The notes beneath the pieces are model-generated. The model saw only the letters and a program-made list of their open reading frames with translations, ran no database searches and was not told where the DNA came from. From Myroides sp. N17-2 (lineage in GTDB: Bacteria > Bacteroidota > Bacteroidia > Flavobacteriales > Flavobacteriaceae), in NCBI RefSeq assembly GCF_002286775.1, contig NZ_NSGJ01000004.1, positions 124,001-188,000 on the forward strand: DNA of 64,000 nucleotides. The letters run 5' to 3'. The position numbers and the translations under genes are program-made. Below, one piece after another: positions 32,825 through 41,824 of the stretch (the first letter of the stretch is position 1; each line of letters opens with the position of its first letter).

Positions 32825-32926
32825 GGTGACACAGGACAGAACGTTAAGAAAACATCTTGTAGATGTTTTTAGTGAATGAGACAACGTATTGAGTGACACG
32901 CAAGATATTGCGTCTGTACCTTATAT
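32825..32926 (+). repeat. two-hairpin interspersed repeat, copy I
   Basis: 102 bp. It has GTGACAC, GGACAGAACGTTAAG, a hairpin ACATCTTGTAGATGT, TTTTTAGTGAATGAGAC, a spacer, GTGACACGCAAGATATTGCGT (second hairpin) and CTGTACCTTATAT. The same order, with a 48-base identical block (32834-32881), occurs in reverse at 53820-53924. The TTTTAGTGAATG part is shared with the RAYT repeats. Confidence 0.8.
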
Positions 32927-33057
32927 GCTAGATAGAATCCTGTGTGTGAGAATTCATTCTTCAGTATAGTTTGCGGATAATTAAGGTGCCGATTGGATCC
33001 CTTTGACAGACTATATACTAGGTGAAAAATAAATAACAGTATTCCATTAGTATTGTT

Positions 33058-33065
33058 TATTTTTG
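33058..33065 (+). promoter_or_regulatory. -7 box of metG
   Basis: TATTTTTG is a full TAnnTTTG match, 39 bases ahead of the metG ATG. No clear -33 box. Confidence 0.55.
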
Positions 33066-33104
33066 CATATTACAAATTAGTTTGAGATTAACAGTAATTG
33101 ATAT

Positions 33105-35165
33105 ATGATACAAGAACCTAAAAGATATACTATTACAGCAGCCTTACCGTACACGAATGGACCTATCCATATCGGGCACTTAGCTGGTGTATATGTACCT
33201 GCTGATATTTATGCAAGATTCTTGCGTTTGCAAGGAAAAGACGTAGCTTTTATATGTGGAAGTGATGAGCATGGAGTAGCTATTTCTATGAAAGCTAAAA
33301 AAGAGGGGATTAGTCCTCAACAAGTAATTGATAAATACAATGGTATTATCAAGCAGTCTTTTATGGATTTCGGTATTTCATTAGATAATTACTCTCGTAC
33401 TTCATCATCTATTCACCACCAGACAGCATCTGAGTTCTTTAAGAAATTATATGCTGAAGGGAAGTTTATCGAAGAAGTAACAGAACAATTATATGATGCG
33501 AAAGCAGATCAGTTCTTAGCTGACCGTTTCGTGACAGGTACTTGTCCTAAATGTGGTAACGAAGAAGCGTATGGTGACCAATGTGAGAAATGTGGTACAT
33601 CATTAAACGCTACGGATCTAATAAATCCTAAGTCAACTATCACAGGGACTAAACCTATCTTAAAGTCTACTAAACACTGGTTCTTACCATTAGATCAATA
33701 TGATACATTCTTACGTGAGTGGATCTTAGAAGGTCATAAAAATGACTGGAAACCTAACGTATATGGTCAAGTAAAATCTTGGTTAGACGATGGGCTTAAA
33801 CCACGTGCTGTAACTCGTGACTTGGATTGGGGTATCCCAGTACCAGTAGAGGGTGCAGAAGGTAAAGTACTTTATGTTTGGTTTGACGCACCTATCGGAT
33901 ACATCTCTTCTACTAAAGAATGGGCTGCAAGAGAAGGGAAAGATTGGGAACCATATTGGAAATCTGATGATACTAAATTAGTACACTTCATCGGTAAGGA
34001 TAACATCGTGTTCCACTGTGTGATTTTCCCTGCGATGTTAAAAGCAGAAGGTAGTTATATCCTACCTGATAACGTACCTGCAAATGAGTTCTTAAACTTA
34101 GAAGGAAACAAACTTTCTACGTCTAAAAACTGGGCAGTATGGCTTCACGAGTACTTAGAAGATTTCCCAGGTAAACAAGATGTATTGCGTTATGCCTTGA
34201 CTTCTAATGCTCCAGAAACAAAAGACAATGACTTTACTTGGAAAGACTTCCAAGCTAGAAATAACAATGAGTTAGTAGCTATCTTCGGTAACTTTATCAA
34301 CCGTGTAGTAGTATTAACTAACAAATATTATGAAGGAGTAATCCCTCAACCAAACGAGTTCTCAGATGTAGATATCGCTACATTGACAGAATTAAGAGCA
34401 TACCCAGGTGTAATCGAAAGTTCGGTAGATCGTTACAGATTTAGAGAGGCATTAGCAGAAATGATGAATGTAGCTCGTCTAGGTAATAAATACTTAGCAG
34501 ACGAAGAGCCTTGGAAGCTAATCAAAGAGAACCCAGAAAGAGTAAAAACGCAAATGTATGTAGCGCTTCAAATCGCTGCTGCGTTAAGCACACTTGCTGA
34601 GCCATTCTTGCCATTTACGGCTGATAAATTAAAGTCTATTCTTAAGATAGAGACTCCTATTAAGTGGGGTGCTATCTCTCAAGATAAAGTATTACTACCT
34701 GCTGGACACACTATCGGACAAGCTGAATTATTATTCGCTAAGATAGAAGACGAGGAAGTGCAAAAACAATTAGATAAATTAGAAGCTTCTAAAAAAGAGA
34801 ACGCTGCTGCTGCAAGAGTAGTAGAGCCTCAAAAAGAAACTTCTACTTATGAAGATTTTGCGAAACTTGACTTACGTGTTGGTACTATCGTAGAAGCTGA
34901 GAAAATGCCTAAAGCAAATAAGCTTTTAGTATTAAAAGTGGATACTGGTATGGATGTTCGTACAATCGTATCAGGTATAGCAGAACACTTTAAACCAGAA
35001 GATATCATCGGTAAAAGAGTAACTGTACTAGCGAACCTTGCTCCACGTGCCTTAAGAGGTGTTGAAAGTGAAGGAATGATCCTAATGACAGAAGACCAAA
35101 ATGGTAAATTAGTATTCGTTAATCCTGACGAAGAAAATGTAAAAAACGGAGCTACGATTAACTAA
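33105..35165 (+). CDS. metG: methionyl-tRNA synthetase with C-terminal tRNA-binding domain
   Basis: 686 residues. Class I synthetase with HIGH at 22-25, a zinc-binding insert [17 protein letters not shown] near 145-161, and the KMSKS equivalent KLSTSKN at 336-342. After the anticodon domain and a Lys-rich linker it ends in an OB-fold tRNA-binding domain (about 578-686: [29 protein letters not shown]). It charges tRNA-Met for translation. It is monocistronic with promoter box and terminator. Confidence 0.98.
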   Translation: MIQEPKRYTITAALPYTNGPIHIGHLAGVYVPADIYARFLRLQGKDVAFICGSDEHGVAISMKAKKEGISPQQVIDKYNGIIKQSFMDFGISLDNYSRTSSSIHHQTASEFFKKLYAEGKFIEEVTEQLYDAKADQFLADRFVTGTCPKCGNEEAYGDQCEKCGTSLNATDLINPKSTITGTKPILKSTKHWFLPLDQYDTFLREWILEGHKNDWKPNVYGQVKSWLDDGLKPRAVTRDLDWGIPVPVEGAEGKVLYVWFDAPIGYISSTKEWAAREGKDWEPYWKSDDTKLVHFIGKDNIVFHCVIFPAMLKAEGSYILPDNVPANEFLNLEGNKLSTSKNWAVWLHEYLEDFPGKQDVLRYALTSNAPETKDNDFTWKDFQARNNNELVAIFGNFINRVVVLTNKYYEGVIPQPNEFSDVDIATLTELRAYPGVIESSVDRYRFREALAEMMNVARLGNKYLADEEPWKLIKENPERVKTQMYVALQIAAALSTLAEPFLPFTADKLKSILKIETPIKWGAISQDKVLLPAGHTIGQAELLFAKIEDEEVQKQLDKLEASKKENAAAARVVEPQKETSTYEDFAKLDLRVGTIVEAEKMPKANKLLVLKVDTGMDVRTIVSGIAEHFKPEDIIGKRVTVLANLAPRALRGVESEGMILMTEDQNGKLVFVNPDEENVKNGATIN

Positions 35166-35187
35166 TCACAGCTTTCAACATAATAGT

Positions 35188-35222
35188 AAAGACCACTGAA
35201 TTGAATCGGTGGTCTTTTTTTT
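35188..35222 (+). terminator. metG terminator
   Basis: AAAGACCAC (35188-35196) pairs with GTGGTCTTT (35208-35216), followed by TTTT. It lies 22 bases after the stop. Confidence 0.9.
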
Positions 35223-35256
35223 GATCACTATTTATTAAAAATAGTATCTTTAAATG

Positions 35257-35417
35257 TTAAAACCAGATTATGCAATAGACATATAAGCGAAAAGGAATTA
35301 TACAAAACAGATCTGATTTAATGACTTCTGCATACTATAATATGGTTATAGAAATAACGAAAGAGCTATGAGGTATAATTGCTTTGTAGTATTTGGCTAA
35401 CACTGATTTTGGGTTAA
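35257..35417 (+). repeat. 160-bp palindromic interspersed repeat, copy E
   Basis: 161 bp with ends TTAAAACC and GGGTTAA and the centre CATACTATAATATG (one base off perfect), at the midpoint. It is the left half of a tandem pair; its GGGTTAA end merges with the TTAAACCC start of copy F, so the two share a GGGTTAAACCC junction. Confidence 0.85.
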
Positions 35418-35574
35418 ACCCGGAATACGCGATAGACCTATTAACGAGAATGAATTATACAAAACAGCTCTGAATTTATGTAAAAAGCGTACTATAGTAT
35501 GGTTTTAGAAGAAATGAAAGAGATGTAAAGTAGAATTTATTCGTAGTATAGGGCGAATGCGGATTCTGGGTTAA
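35414..35574 (+). repeat. 160-bp palindromic interspersed repeat, copy F
   Basis: 161 bp, head-to-tail with copy E. The centre GTACTATAGTATGG lies at about 35489-35502. Internal segments (ACGAGAATGAATTATACAAAACAG, shown here as two parts around 35444-35466) match copies A, C and E. It ends 23 bases before the next gene's ATG. Confidence 0.85.
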
Positions 35575-35597
35575 AGAGCAACTCGACTTAAAAACTA

Positions 35598-36320
35598 ATG
35601 AATAAAAAACTGATCAAACTCATTCCTACTATTATAGTACTAACTGCTATAATAATTACTTTATATCCTTATAGGCATTTTCCGTCATATGTAATGAATG
35701 AGTTACTAGATGAAAACTTACCTCTTGTAAAACATACCACTGCAATCTTTACCTACGATAAAGAAGATGCTCTTATCACTAAAATTGAAGAAATGCCTAG
35801 CAGTAGAATAATTGAAATAACCTTGAGTTCAGATAAACTAGGTTCGCTGCAACACAATGTTCAGAAGAATAACTATGACTACTATAAAGTAGGTAAGGTT
35901 ATTTCTGTCTACATTAGCCCTTACGTAGGAGACACATACGTATTTGATATAGAAACACAAATTTCTCTTTTACTGCAAATTGGGATTTTCTTCTTTTTTG
36001 TTTTCATGGTAATGAGATTTATAAGTTCTTTAGGAAACAGAAAGATTGCTATACTAACTTTTGGTTACCTCTATATCTTTAAACCGCTATGTTATACTCC
36101 AGCGGTCATATTACTTATCTATACGAACATCGAAGTACAAGACTCCGTAATGAGTAATTCAAATGACTCTAGTAGAGTTATATTCATGCATATCATCTCT
36201 GCTATTCTTATGATAATTTACATTTATGATATGTATAAACTATTTCATTACTATAAAAAGGCTAAACACTTGGTATATCTAGACAGTCTAAAAAGTCCCG
36301 AAGAAACAAAAACAAACTGA
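35598..36320 (+). CDS. membrane protein of unknown function (DUF3592-like layout)
   Basis: 240 residues: an N-terminal helix (about 8-26), a soluble segment of about 90 residues containing VKHTTAIFTYDK ... YYKVGKVISVYISPYVGDTYVFDI, then several hydrophobic spans to about 215 and a charged tail. The helix/soluble/helices layout and the KVGKVISVYISP strand echo the DUF3592 proteins at 16.9-21 kb, but similarity is too weak to assign. It is flanked by repeat copies E/F upstream and half copy G downstream in opposite orientation. Confidence 0.6.
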   Translation: MNKKLIKLIPTIIVLTAIIITLYPYRHFPSYVMNELLDENLPLVKHTTAIFTYDKEDALITKIEEMPSSRIIEITLSSDKLGSLQHNVQKNNYDYYKVGKVISVYISPYVGDTYVFDIETQISLLLQIGIFFFFVFMVMRFISSLGNRKIAILTFGYLYIFKPLCYTPAVILLIYTNIEVQDSVMSNSNDSSRVIFMHIISAILMIIYIYDMYKLFHYYKKAKHLVYLDSLKSPEETKTN

Positions 36321-36328
36321 TATAACGA

Positions 36329-36386
36329 ATAATTCAGACCTATCTTCTATAATTACTTTTCGTTTCTATCGCGTATTTCGGGTTTA
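36329..36386 (-). repeat. 160-bp palindromic repeat, half copy G (inverted)
   Basis: Only the outer third is present. On the minus strand it reads TTAAACCCGAAATACGCGATAG..., then AAAAGTAATTATAG and AGATAGGTCTGAATTA, matching the left arm of copies C and F. The centre and right arm are absent. Confidence 0.75.
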
Positions 36387-36451
36387 AAATAAAGCATCCT
36401 AGATAAACAGAAATTAAGGTCTAACTTTATGCCTACCTTAAAACACAAAAT

Positions 36452-37897
36452 ATGAAATTTATAAATGTAGCCTTACTACTCATCGTAAGTAATGTATCCA
36501 ACTTATTAGCACAAACACCTAGTGCAACATTAAATACATTTATCACCAAAATCGACGATACGTATCAGTTTGAAGAAAAAGATAATAACTTCTTTTTCGT
36601 GATGACTAATTCTCATATAGAAGCACATAAGACAGATGCTTCATTTAATGTAGTAAGTACTATAGCAGAAGACTTCGACGCTAAAAGAAAGCTACTCGTG
36701 GGACATACTACAGATACTAATCTTAATCCAACGCTGTATTGGTTAGAGAGAAATGGAAAAGAGTTGACTTCTATATCTTATGATTTTAACACCAAATCAA
36801 AGCCAATTATAAACAATCTTGTTTTAAATCTTAAAGATGAGAATATTGTAACTAGTTTTGGCGCTGATGATATATTTTATGTCATTACAAGTTTAAAGAA
36901 TACAAATTCTCTAAGAATAATAGAGTACAATTCTCAATTAGAACAACTTAGTGAATCACAAATAGATCTAGACAGGAATAAATTCTATGACAATGAGGAT
37001 AATCTAACTACATTACATCAAGCTTTTCAAGGCCTTGAATCAACCAAGGGACCTCTTAATATCCTAAAAATAAGAGAGGAACTTCCTAGTGCCATACCAA
37101 TTGCAAGTGCTAAAAGAAAAATATACATCCGCAATAAAGCAGTGTACATTACCTTAGATAATTCTGACAGAAGAACGGTGTTACTGTTTATTGATTTAAA
37201 AAGTAAACAAGCGAATAGCACTGTATTTAATCAAAATACCGAAAATAAAGACTACTTGAGTATCAAATCTAATTCGTTCTTAATAGAAGATAAGATTGCG
37301 CAAATATGCTATACGAAAGACTTTATAAATATTAATATCAACTATCTAAGTGGTGATCTAATTCAAAAGTTTAGAATCGATAAAACACAAGATATTAGTT
37401 TCTTAAATGGAGAGATTTATCAGGCTGTTGACAATAATCTTAGTAGAGCTAAAACCATTACTAAAACGAGTCAGTTTCTCAACAGGAGTTACCGTTCTAG
37501 TATGAATGGATTATCCTTATTCCCTAGTGATAACGGTTACACAGTGTGTTATGGTGGAGCAACAATCCTGAACAAAAACCAACCTGTATATGGTCAACAT
37601 GGATTGATAGGGGCATTAGTCGGAACCGCCATTGAAATGGCTATAACGTCAATAGCTGGAGACAACCTAAACGCTTACGGAGATACACAAACCATCCTTG
37701 CATATAGCGAATTAGACAAGGAGTTAAAACATAATCCAACAGCTACTGTTGCGACAAATAAAGTAGATGAGATACGCAACTACATCGCTGACAACAAGAT
37801 TAAAACGAGCTATTCAATGATATTTAGAAGAGGAGAACATTATTACTTAGGTTTACAGCGCAAGAAAAGTACTGCACTTGAACTTATACAATTTTAG
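36452..37897 (+). CDS. secreted protein of unknown function
   Basis: 481 residues with a signal peptide (hydrophobic 4-18, cleavage near LLAQT). The mature protein has repeated short strands (FFFVMTNSHIEAHKT, FFDIL-like alternations, IYIRNKAVYITLDNSDRRTVLLFIDLKSK) suggestive of a beta-propeller. A hydrophobic Gly-rich stretch (GLIGALVGTAIEMAITSIAG) lies near 388-407. No family recognised. It is probably monocistronic, ending at a bidirectional terminator. Confidence 0.6.
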   Translation: MKFINVALLLIVSNVSNLLAQTPSATLNTFITKIDDTYQFEEKDNNFFFVMTNSHIEAHKTDASFNVVSTIAEDFDAKRKLLVGHTTDTNLNPTLYWLERNGKELTSISYDFNTKSKPIINNLVLNLKDENIVTSFGADDIFYVITSLKNTNSLRIIEYNSQLEQLSESQIDLDRNKFYDNEDNLTTLHQAFQGLESTKGPLNILKIREELPSAIPIASAKRKIYIRNKAVYITLDNSDRRTVLLFIDLKSKQANSTVFNQNTENKDYLSIKSNSFLIEDKIAQICYTKDFINININYLSGDLIQKFRIDKTQDISFLNGEIYQAVDNNLSRAKTITKTSQFLNRSYRSSMNGLSLFPSDNGYTVCYGGATILNKNQPVYGQHGLIGALVGTAIEMAITSIAGDNLNAYGDTQTILAYSELDKELKHNPTATVATNKVDEIRNYIADNKIKTSYSMIFRRGEHYYLGLQRKKSTALELIQF

Positions 37898-37906
37898 AAA
37901 AAACAA

Positions 37907-37946
37907 AAAAGGCAGACTTTATATAGAGTCTGCCTTCTTCGTTTTA
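37907..37946. terminator. bidirectional terminator between unknown secreted gene and aldo/keto reductase
   Basis: GGCAGACT (37911-37918) and AGTCTGCC (37927-37934) pair with a short AT loop. An A-run precedes and T-rich sequence follows, so it works on both strands. Confidence 0.85.
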
Positions 37947-37967
37947 TTAGAATGAAATTTCTATTTC

Positions 37968-38918
37968 TTAGTATTCACTTGCTTTATCAAGTAGAGCTAC
38001 TTCTTCTACAGACAACTTAATCTCCATAGAACGAACTAAACTTTTTAATTGGGTGCTAGATGTCGCACTAACAATAGGTGTGCTAATAGATGGCTTGTGT
38101 AATTGCCAAGCTATCGCTACTTCTGCTATTGTCGCATTATGCTGTTTTGCTATTGTGTCACATTGATCAAGAATAGCGATACCACGCTCGTTTATATATC
38201 CCTTCACCATATCTTTACGAGAACTTCCCTCTATATCATCTAAGCTTCTATACTTTCCGCTTAAGAAGCCACTTGCTAATGCGAAATAACTCATTACAGC
38301 TAAGTTTTCTTTCTCTACTAGGGGTAAGTACTCTTGTTCATACTTAACACGGTCATATAGATTATAAAGAGGCTGTATAGCGATATACTCTGCCCATCCT
38401 TTTTCTTTTGCAAGAGCATTACTACTGCTAATGCGATCTGCTTCTAAGTTAGAGGCTCCTAAATAACGTACTTTACCAGCCTTTACTAAATCATTAAAGG
38501 CTCCCATAGTCTCTTCTTGATCTGTTTCTAAATCATCGAAGTGAGAGAAGTATAAATCTATATAATCTGTATTAAGTCGTTGTAATGATTCTTCTACGCA
38601 CTTATTAATATACGCAGGCTTTAATCCCTTAGAACCATCTCCCATCGTCCCCCCTACTTTAGTAGACAACACGATATCATGACGTTTCTTATGCTCTTTA
38701 ATCCACTTCCCTATAATTGCCTCGGATTCACCTCCAACGTTACCAGGAGCCCAGTGCGAATAGTTGTTAGCCGTATCTATAAATGTAAGACCATTGTCAT
38801 AAAGTTCGTCTAACATCTTAAAAGATTCTTTCTCGTCTAATGTCCATCCGAATACATTACCTCCAAAAGATAATTGCGGAACATACAAGTCTGATTTACC
38901 AAATTTATTATTGCTCAT
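37968..38918 (-). CDS. aldo/keto reductase
   Basis: 316 residues, TIM-barrel AKR. The catalytic tetrad is visible: D47 and Y52 region (FIDTANNYSHW), Lys in VLSTKVGGTMG, His in YFSHFDDLETD. The NADPH-binding end has IAWQLHKPSISTPIVSATSSTQL. The N-terminal LSFGGNVFGW matches the family. The substrate is unknown. It is monocistronic on the minus strand, upstream of the TonB receptor's terminator. Confidence 0.92.
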   Translation of the reverse strand: MSNNKFGKSDLYVPQLSFGGNVFGWTLDEKESFKMLDELYDNGLTFIDTANNYSHWAPGNVGGESEAIIGKWIKEHKKRHDIVLSTKVGGTMGDGSKGLKPAYINKCVEESLQRLNTDYIDLYFSHFDDLETDQEETMGAFNDLVKAGKVRYLGASNLEADRISSSNALAKEKGWAEYIAIQPLYNLYDRVKYEQEYLPLVEKENLAVMSYFALASGFLSGKYRSLDDIEGSSRKDMVKGYINERGIAILDQCDTIAKQHNATIAEVAIAWQLHKPSISTPIVSATSSTQLKSLVRSMEIKLSVEEVALLDKASEY

Positions 38919-38956
38919 ATTACTTACGTTTTTATTATAAGCCTAAAAATACGTAA

Positions 38957-38991
38957 TAAAAAAAGGAGACCATAAATGATCTCCTTTTTTG
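38957..38991 (-). terminator. terminator of the TonB receptor gene
   Basis: GGAGA (38965-38969) and TCTCC (38980-38984) with flanking AAAAAA/TTTTTT form a hairpin followed by a T-run on the minus strand, about 20 bases after the receptor stop. Confidence 0.75.
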
Positions 38992-39011
38992 TGATATATT
39001 TTGTATAACTG

Positions 39012-41720
39012 TTAGAAGTTATAACGTAAAGTTACGTTCCAAGTTCTTCCAGCACCGAACCATACTTGGTTAGATGTATCAATACCTTTCCATGTTTTTC
39101 CAGTTGTTCCTTTGTCACCTGCTCTTTTAGAAGTATTACCCTCAGCGATGTAAATAGTATCAAATACGTTGTTTACGTTCGCTCTAACAACAAATGATTT
39201 AAGTTTATCTTTTCCAACTTTCATTGTGTAAGTCATCCCTAAGTCAAATAAGTTGAAACTTGGTAACTCCATTGCTCCTTTATTATTAGGATCAGAAGCA
39301 GCCATAACATCAACATTTGAATACAACTTATCTACAAAACGGTAAGTACCATCAAATTTTAATCCTTCGATAACTTCATAATCTAAACCTAAAGTTGCAT
39401 TCTTAACATCTTTAGTATATTTCCAATCTCCGTAAGAGAAAGATCCATTGATTGTTAATTTGTCAGTTGGACGAGAGTTAAAATCAAACTCAACTCCTCT
39501 ATGCAATTGAGCTAATCCATTTAACTGAACATTACCTTGGTATTTAATAGTTTTTCCATCAGCACCAGGTAATTCAACAGTAGATGATTTTCTTTCAATT
39601 CTATCTTCCCATGAAGTTCTGTACACGTTAACGTTAGCATTAAAATAAGCTGAACGGAAACCATACCCTAACTCAACACCGAAGATTTTCTCATTCATTA
39701 AATCTGGGTTCAATTGGTTTGTGTTGTTAATATACACACCATTGAAGAATGGTTGCTTAGAATAGTAACCAACATTACCAAAAACATTATGGTGATCGTC
39801 AATATTATAGTTAACTCCCCCTTTAACGTTACCACCTACTAAGCTCTTCCAAGAAGTAGTTGACTGTTGTTTCCATTCTGGTAAAGGTTTTGGAGTTTTT
39901 GAATTATCCATAGTTCTACCATCCTTCACAAAGTTATCAACACGTTGGAAGTCTTGATTAGAAATAGCTCCTTGAATGAAAGCTGTGAAATTATCTTTAG
40001 AGTACTCAAACTGAGTAAATCCTCCATACCAACGAACGTTACCGTCATTGTTATATTTTACATCTCCTACATTATTTTTATCAGCCCAAGGGTTGTAGCT
40101 AACAGTTGATCCGTAACTATTTGTTACTACATATCCATTAGCATCATAGTTAAGATTTCCTGTTTCTTTGTATCCAGTAGAACCTAAGAAATCAGAAACA
40201 TTATTAAAGTGGAATCCTTTATATGTTCTAGCATCTACCCCGATATCCCATGTTATGTTCTCAGTTAACTTTTTGTTCAAGTTAATTACAGTACCATACC
40301 AGTTGTGAGAGTTTACAGAGTTTAATTTAGTAATCCCACTATTGTTATCATTAATAGTACCTTTTCTAATAGGTCCACCAAAAGCATTTGCTTTACCTTG
40401 GTTATAAGCAACGATGTCATCCATACGAAGTTGTCCATCTGCACCTAATACACCATCAGCATAAGCTGTAATATCTTTACCATCTTTATCTTTACCTGTA
40501 ACTACCTTACCATTCATGCTAGCTCCTCCTCCACGGCCCCAAGAACCGTAAACAACTGCACTTAATTTAGTAGTTTCATTCATTTGCCAATCGTAGTTGA
40601 TCGACATAACTGGTTTGTGATAATAGTTTTCTTTACCATTATACATCTTACCATTTAAATATCCCCAGTCTTTATTGTAACGGATATTTGGATCACTATT
40701 TCCACTTTGAGCAATAGACTCAGCTATTGAAGTATAAGTAGAACGTTGTCCGTGCGTTTGAGGTGCTCCAGTGAATGTAAACTGTACATTGTGTTTAGCA
40801 TCTTTAGAACGGTATCCTAAACCTAAGAAATAGTTACTAGCTTCAAAGTTAGTCCCTTGAACATAACCATCTCCACGGTTGTAGCTCATTAAAACAGAAG
40901 CAGAGAAACCATTCTCTAAAATCCCTGTGTTATAAGAAGCAGAACCTTTAAAGTAATTATCATTACCAACACCAGCAGAAAGAGATCCACCTTGTCTAGC
41001 CTCAGCTGTACGAGTTAAGATGTTGATTGTTCCTCCGATAGAAGAAATAGCTAATTTTGAAGAACCTAATCCACGTTGAACTTGCATAGCAGATGTTACA
41101 TCTGATAAACCAGCCCAGTTAGACCAATAAACTGCAGAAGTCTCCATATCGTTAATAGGCATACCATTAACCATTACAGCGATGTTCTTTTGATCAAAAC
41201 CACGAATATTAATTTTTGAATCTCCAAATCCACCTCCTGATTTACTAGCGTAAACAGATGGAGTTGTGTTTAATAATTCAGGAAATTCTTGAGCTCCAAG
41301 TTTTTCTTGAATTTGAGCAGCTTTAATTGTAGAAACAGCCACTGGAGTTTTACGATCCTTTGCTACGTCAGCAACACCCATAATAACGATGTCGTCAAGC
41401 AAATTCTCATCTGCAGATAATACTACAGAACCTAAATCAGCTTTCTTGTCAGCGCCAACTGTGAAAGCTACAGTTTTTGATTTGTAACCAATAAAAGAGA
41501 TAACTACTTCTCCTTTATCTCCAGAAACTGTCAGTTCGAACTTACCATCCATATCAGATGACGTTCCATTCTGAGTCCCTTTAACCACTACTGTTGCTCC
41601 TGGTAATCCCGATTGGAATTCACCGTCTACAACTAGACCTGTGATCTTGTTTTGTGAAAATGCAGACACTGAGGTAAATACCATTACCATCAATAGCATC
41701 CAGTTCTTCAAGTTTTTCAT
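39012..41720 (-). CDS. TonB-dependent receptor with carboxypeptidase-like N-domain
   Basis: 902 residues from the ATG at 41720. The longer frame from 41771 is rejected because its first codons lie upstream of the promoter box at 41755-41762 and the signal peptide MKNLKNWMLLMVMVFTSVSAFSQ starts only at 41720. A CarboxypepD_reg-type domain (about 25-110) precedes the plug (INIRGFDQKNIAVMVNGMPINDM, GGTINILTRTAEA) and a 22-strand barrel ending WNVTLRYNF. It takes up an unknown ligand. No SusD-like partner follows, so it is not a classic SusCD pair. Confidence 0.92.
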   Translation of the reverse strand: MKNLKNWMLLMVMVFTSVSAFSQNKITGLVVDGEFQSGLPGATVVVKGTQNGTSSDMDGKFELTVSGDKGEVVISFIGYKSKTVAFTVGADKKADLGSVVLSADENLLDDIVIMGVADVAKDRKTPVAVSTIKAAQIQEKLGAQEFPELLNTTPSVYASKSGGGFGDSKINIRGFDQKNIAVMVNGMPINDMETSAVYWSNWAGLSDVTSAMQVQRGLGSSKLAISSIGGTINILTRTAEARQGGSLSAGVGNDNYFKGSASYNTGILENGFSASVLMSYNRGDGYVQGTNFEASNYFLGLGYRSKDAKHNVQFTFTGAPQTHGQRSTYTSIAESIAQSGNSDPNIRYNKDWGYLNGKMYNGKENYYHKPVMSINYDWQMNETTKLSAVVYGSWGRGGGASMNGKVVTGKDKDGKDITAYADGVLGADGQLRMDDIVAYNQGKANAFGGPIRKGTINDNNSGITKLNSVNSHNWYGTVINLNKKLTENITWDIGVDARTYKGFHFNNVSDFLGSTGYKETGNLNYDANGYVVTNSYGSTVSYNPWADKNNVGDVKYNNDGNVRWYGGFTQFEYSKDNFTAFIQGAISNQDFQRVDNFVKDGRTMDNSKTPKPLPEWKQQSTTSWKSLVGGNVKGGVNYNIDDHHNVFGNVGYYSKQPFFNGVYINNTNQLNPDLMNEKIFGVELGYGFRSAYFNANVNVYRTSWEDRIERKSSTVELPGADGKTIKYQGNVQLNGLAQLHRGVEFDFNSRPTDKLTINGSFSYGDWKYTKDVKNATLGLDYEVIEGLKFDGTYRFVDKLYSNVDVMAASDPNNKGAMELPSFNLFDLGMTYTMKVGKDKLKSFVVRANVNNVFDTIYIAEGNTSKRAGDKGTTGKTWKGIDTSNQVWFGAGRTWNVTLRYNF

Positions 41721-41754
41721 TTTGTAAGTGTAAGTGATAAAATTATTTTCGCGA

Positions 41755-41762
41755 CAAATGTA
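41755..41762 (-). promoter_or_regulatory. -7 box of the TonB receptor gene
   Basis: The minus strand reads TACATTTG, a full TAnnTTTG match, 34 bases ahead of the chosen ATG. It lies downstream of nearly all the alternative start at 41771, supporting the shorter gene. Confidence 0.6.
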
Positions 41763-41824
41763 CAAAAACATACATATGCAATGTTACCAAAACATTAAAA
41801 TTAACACCTTCTCACTATTTAGAA

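Noticed and set aside
41721..41771. 17-residue N-terminal extension of the TonB receptor
   Set aside because: It would lie over the promoter box and start upstream of the signal peptide.
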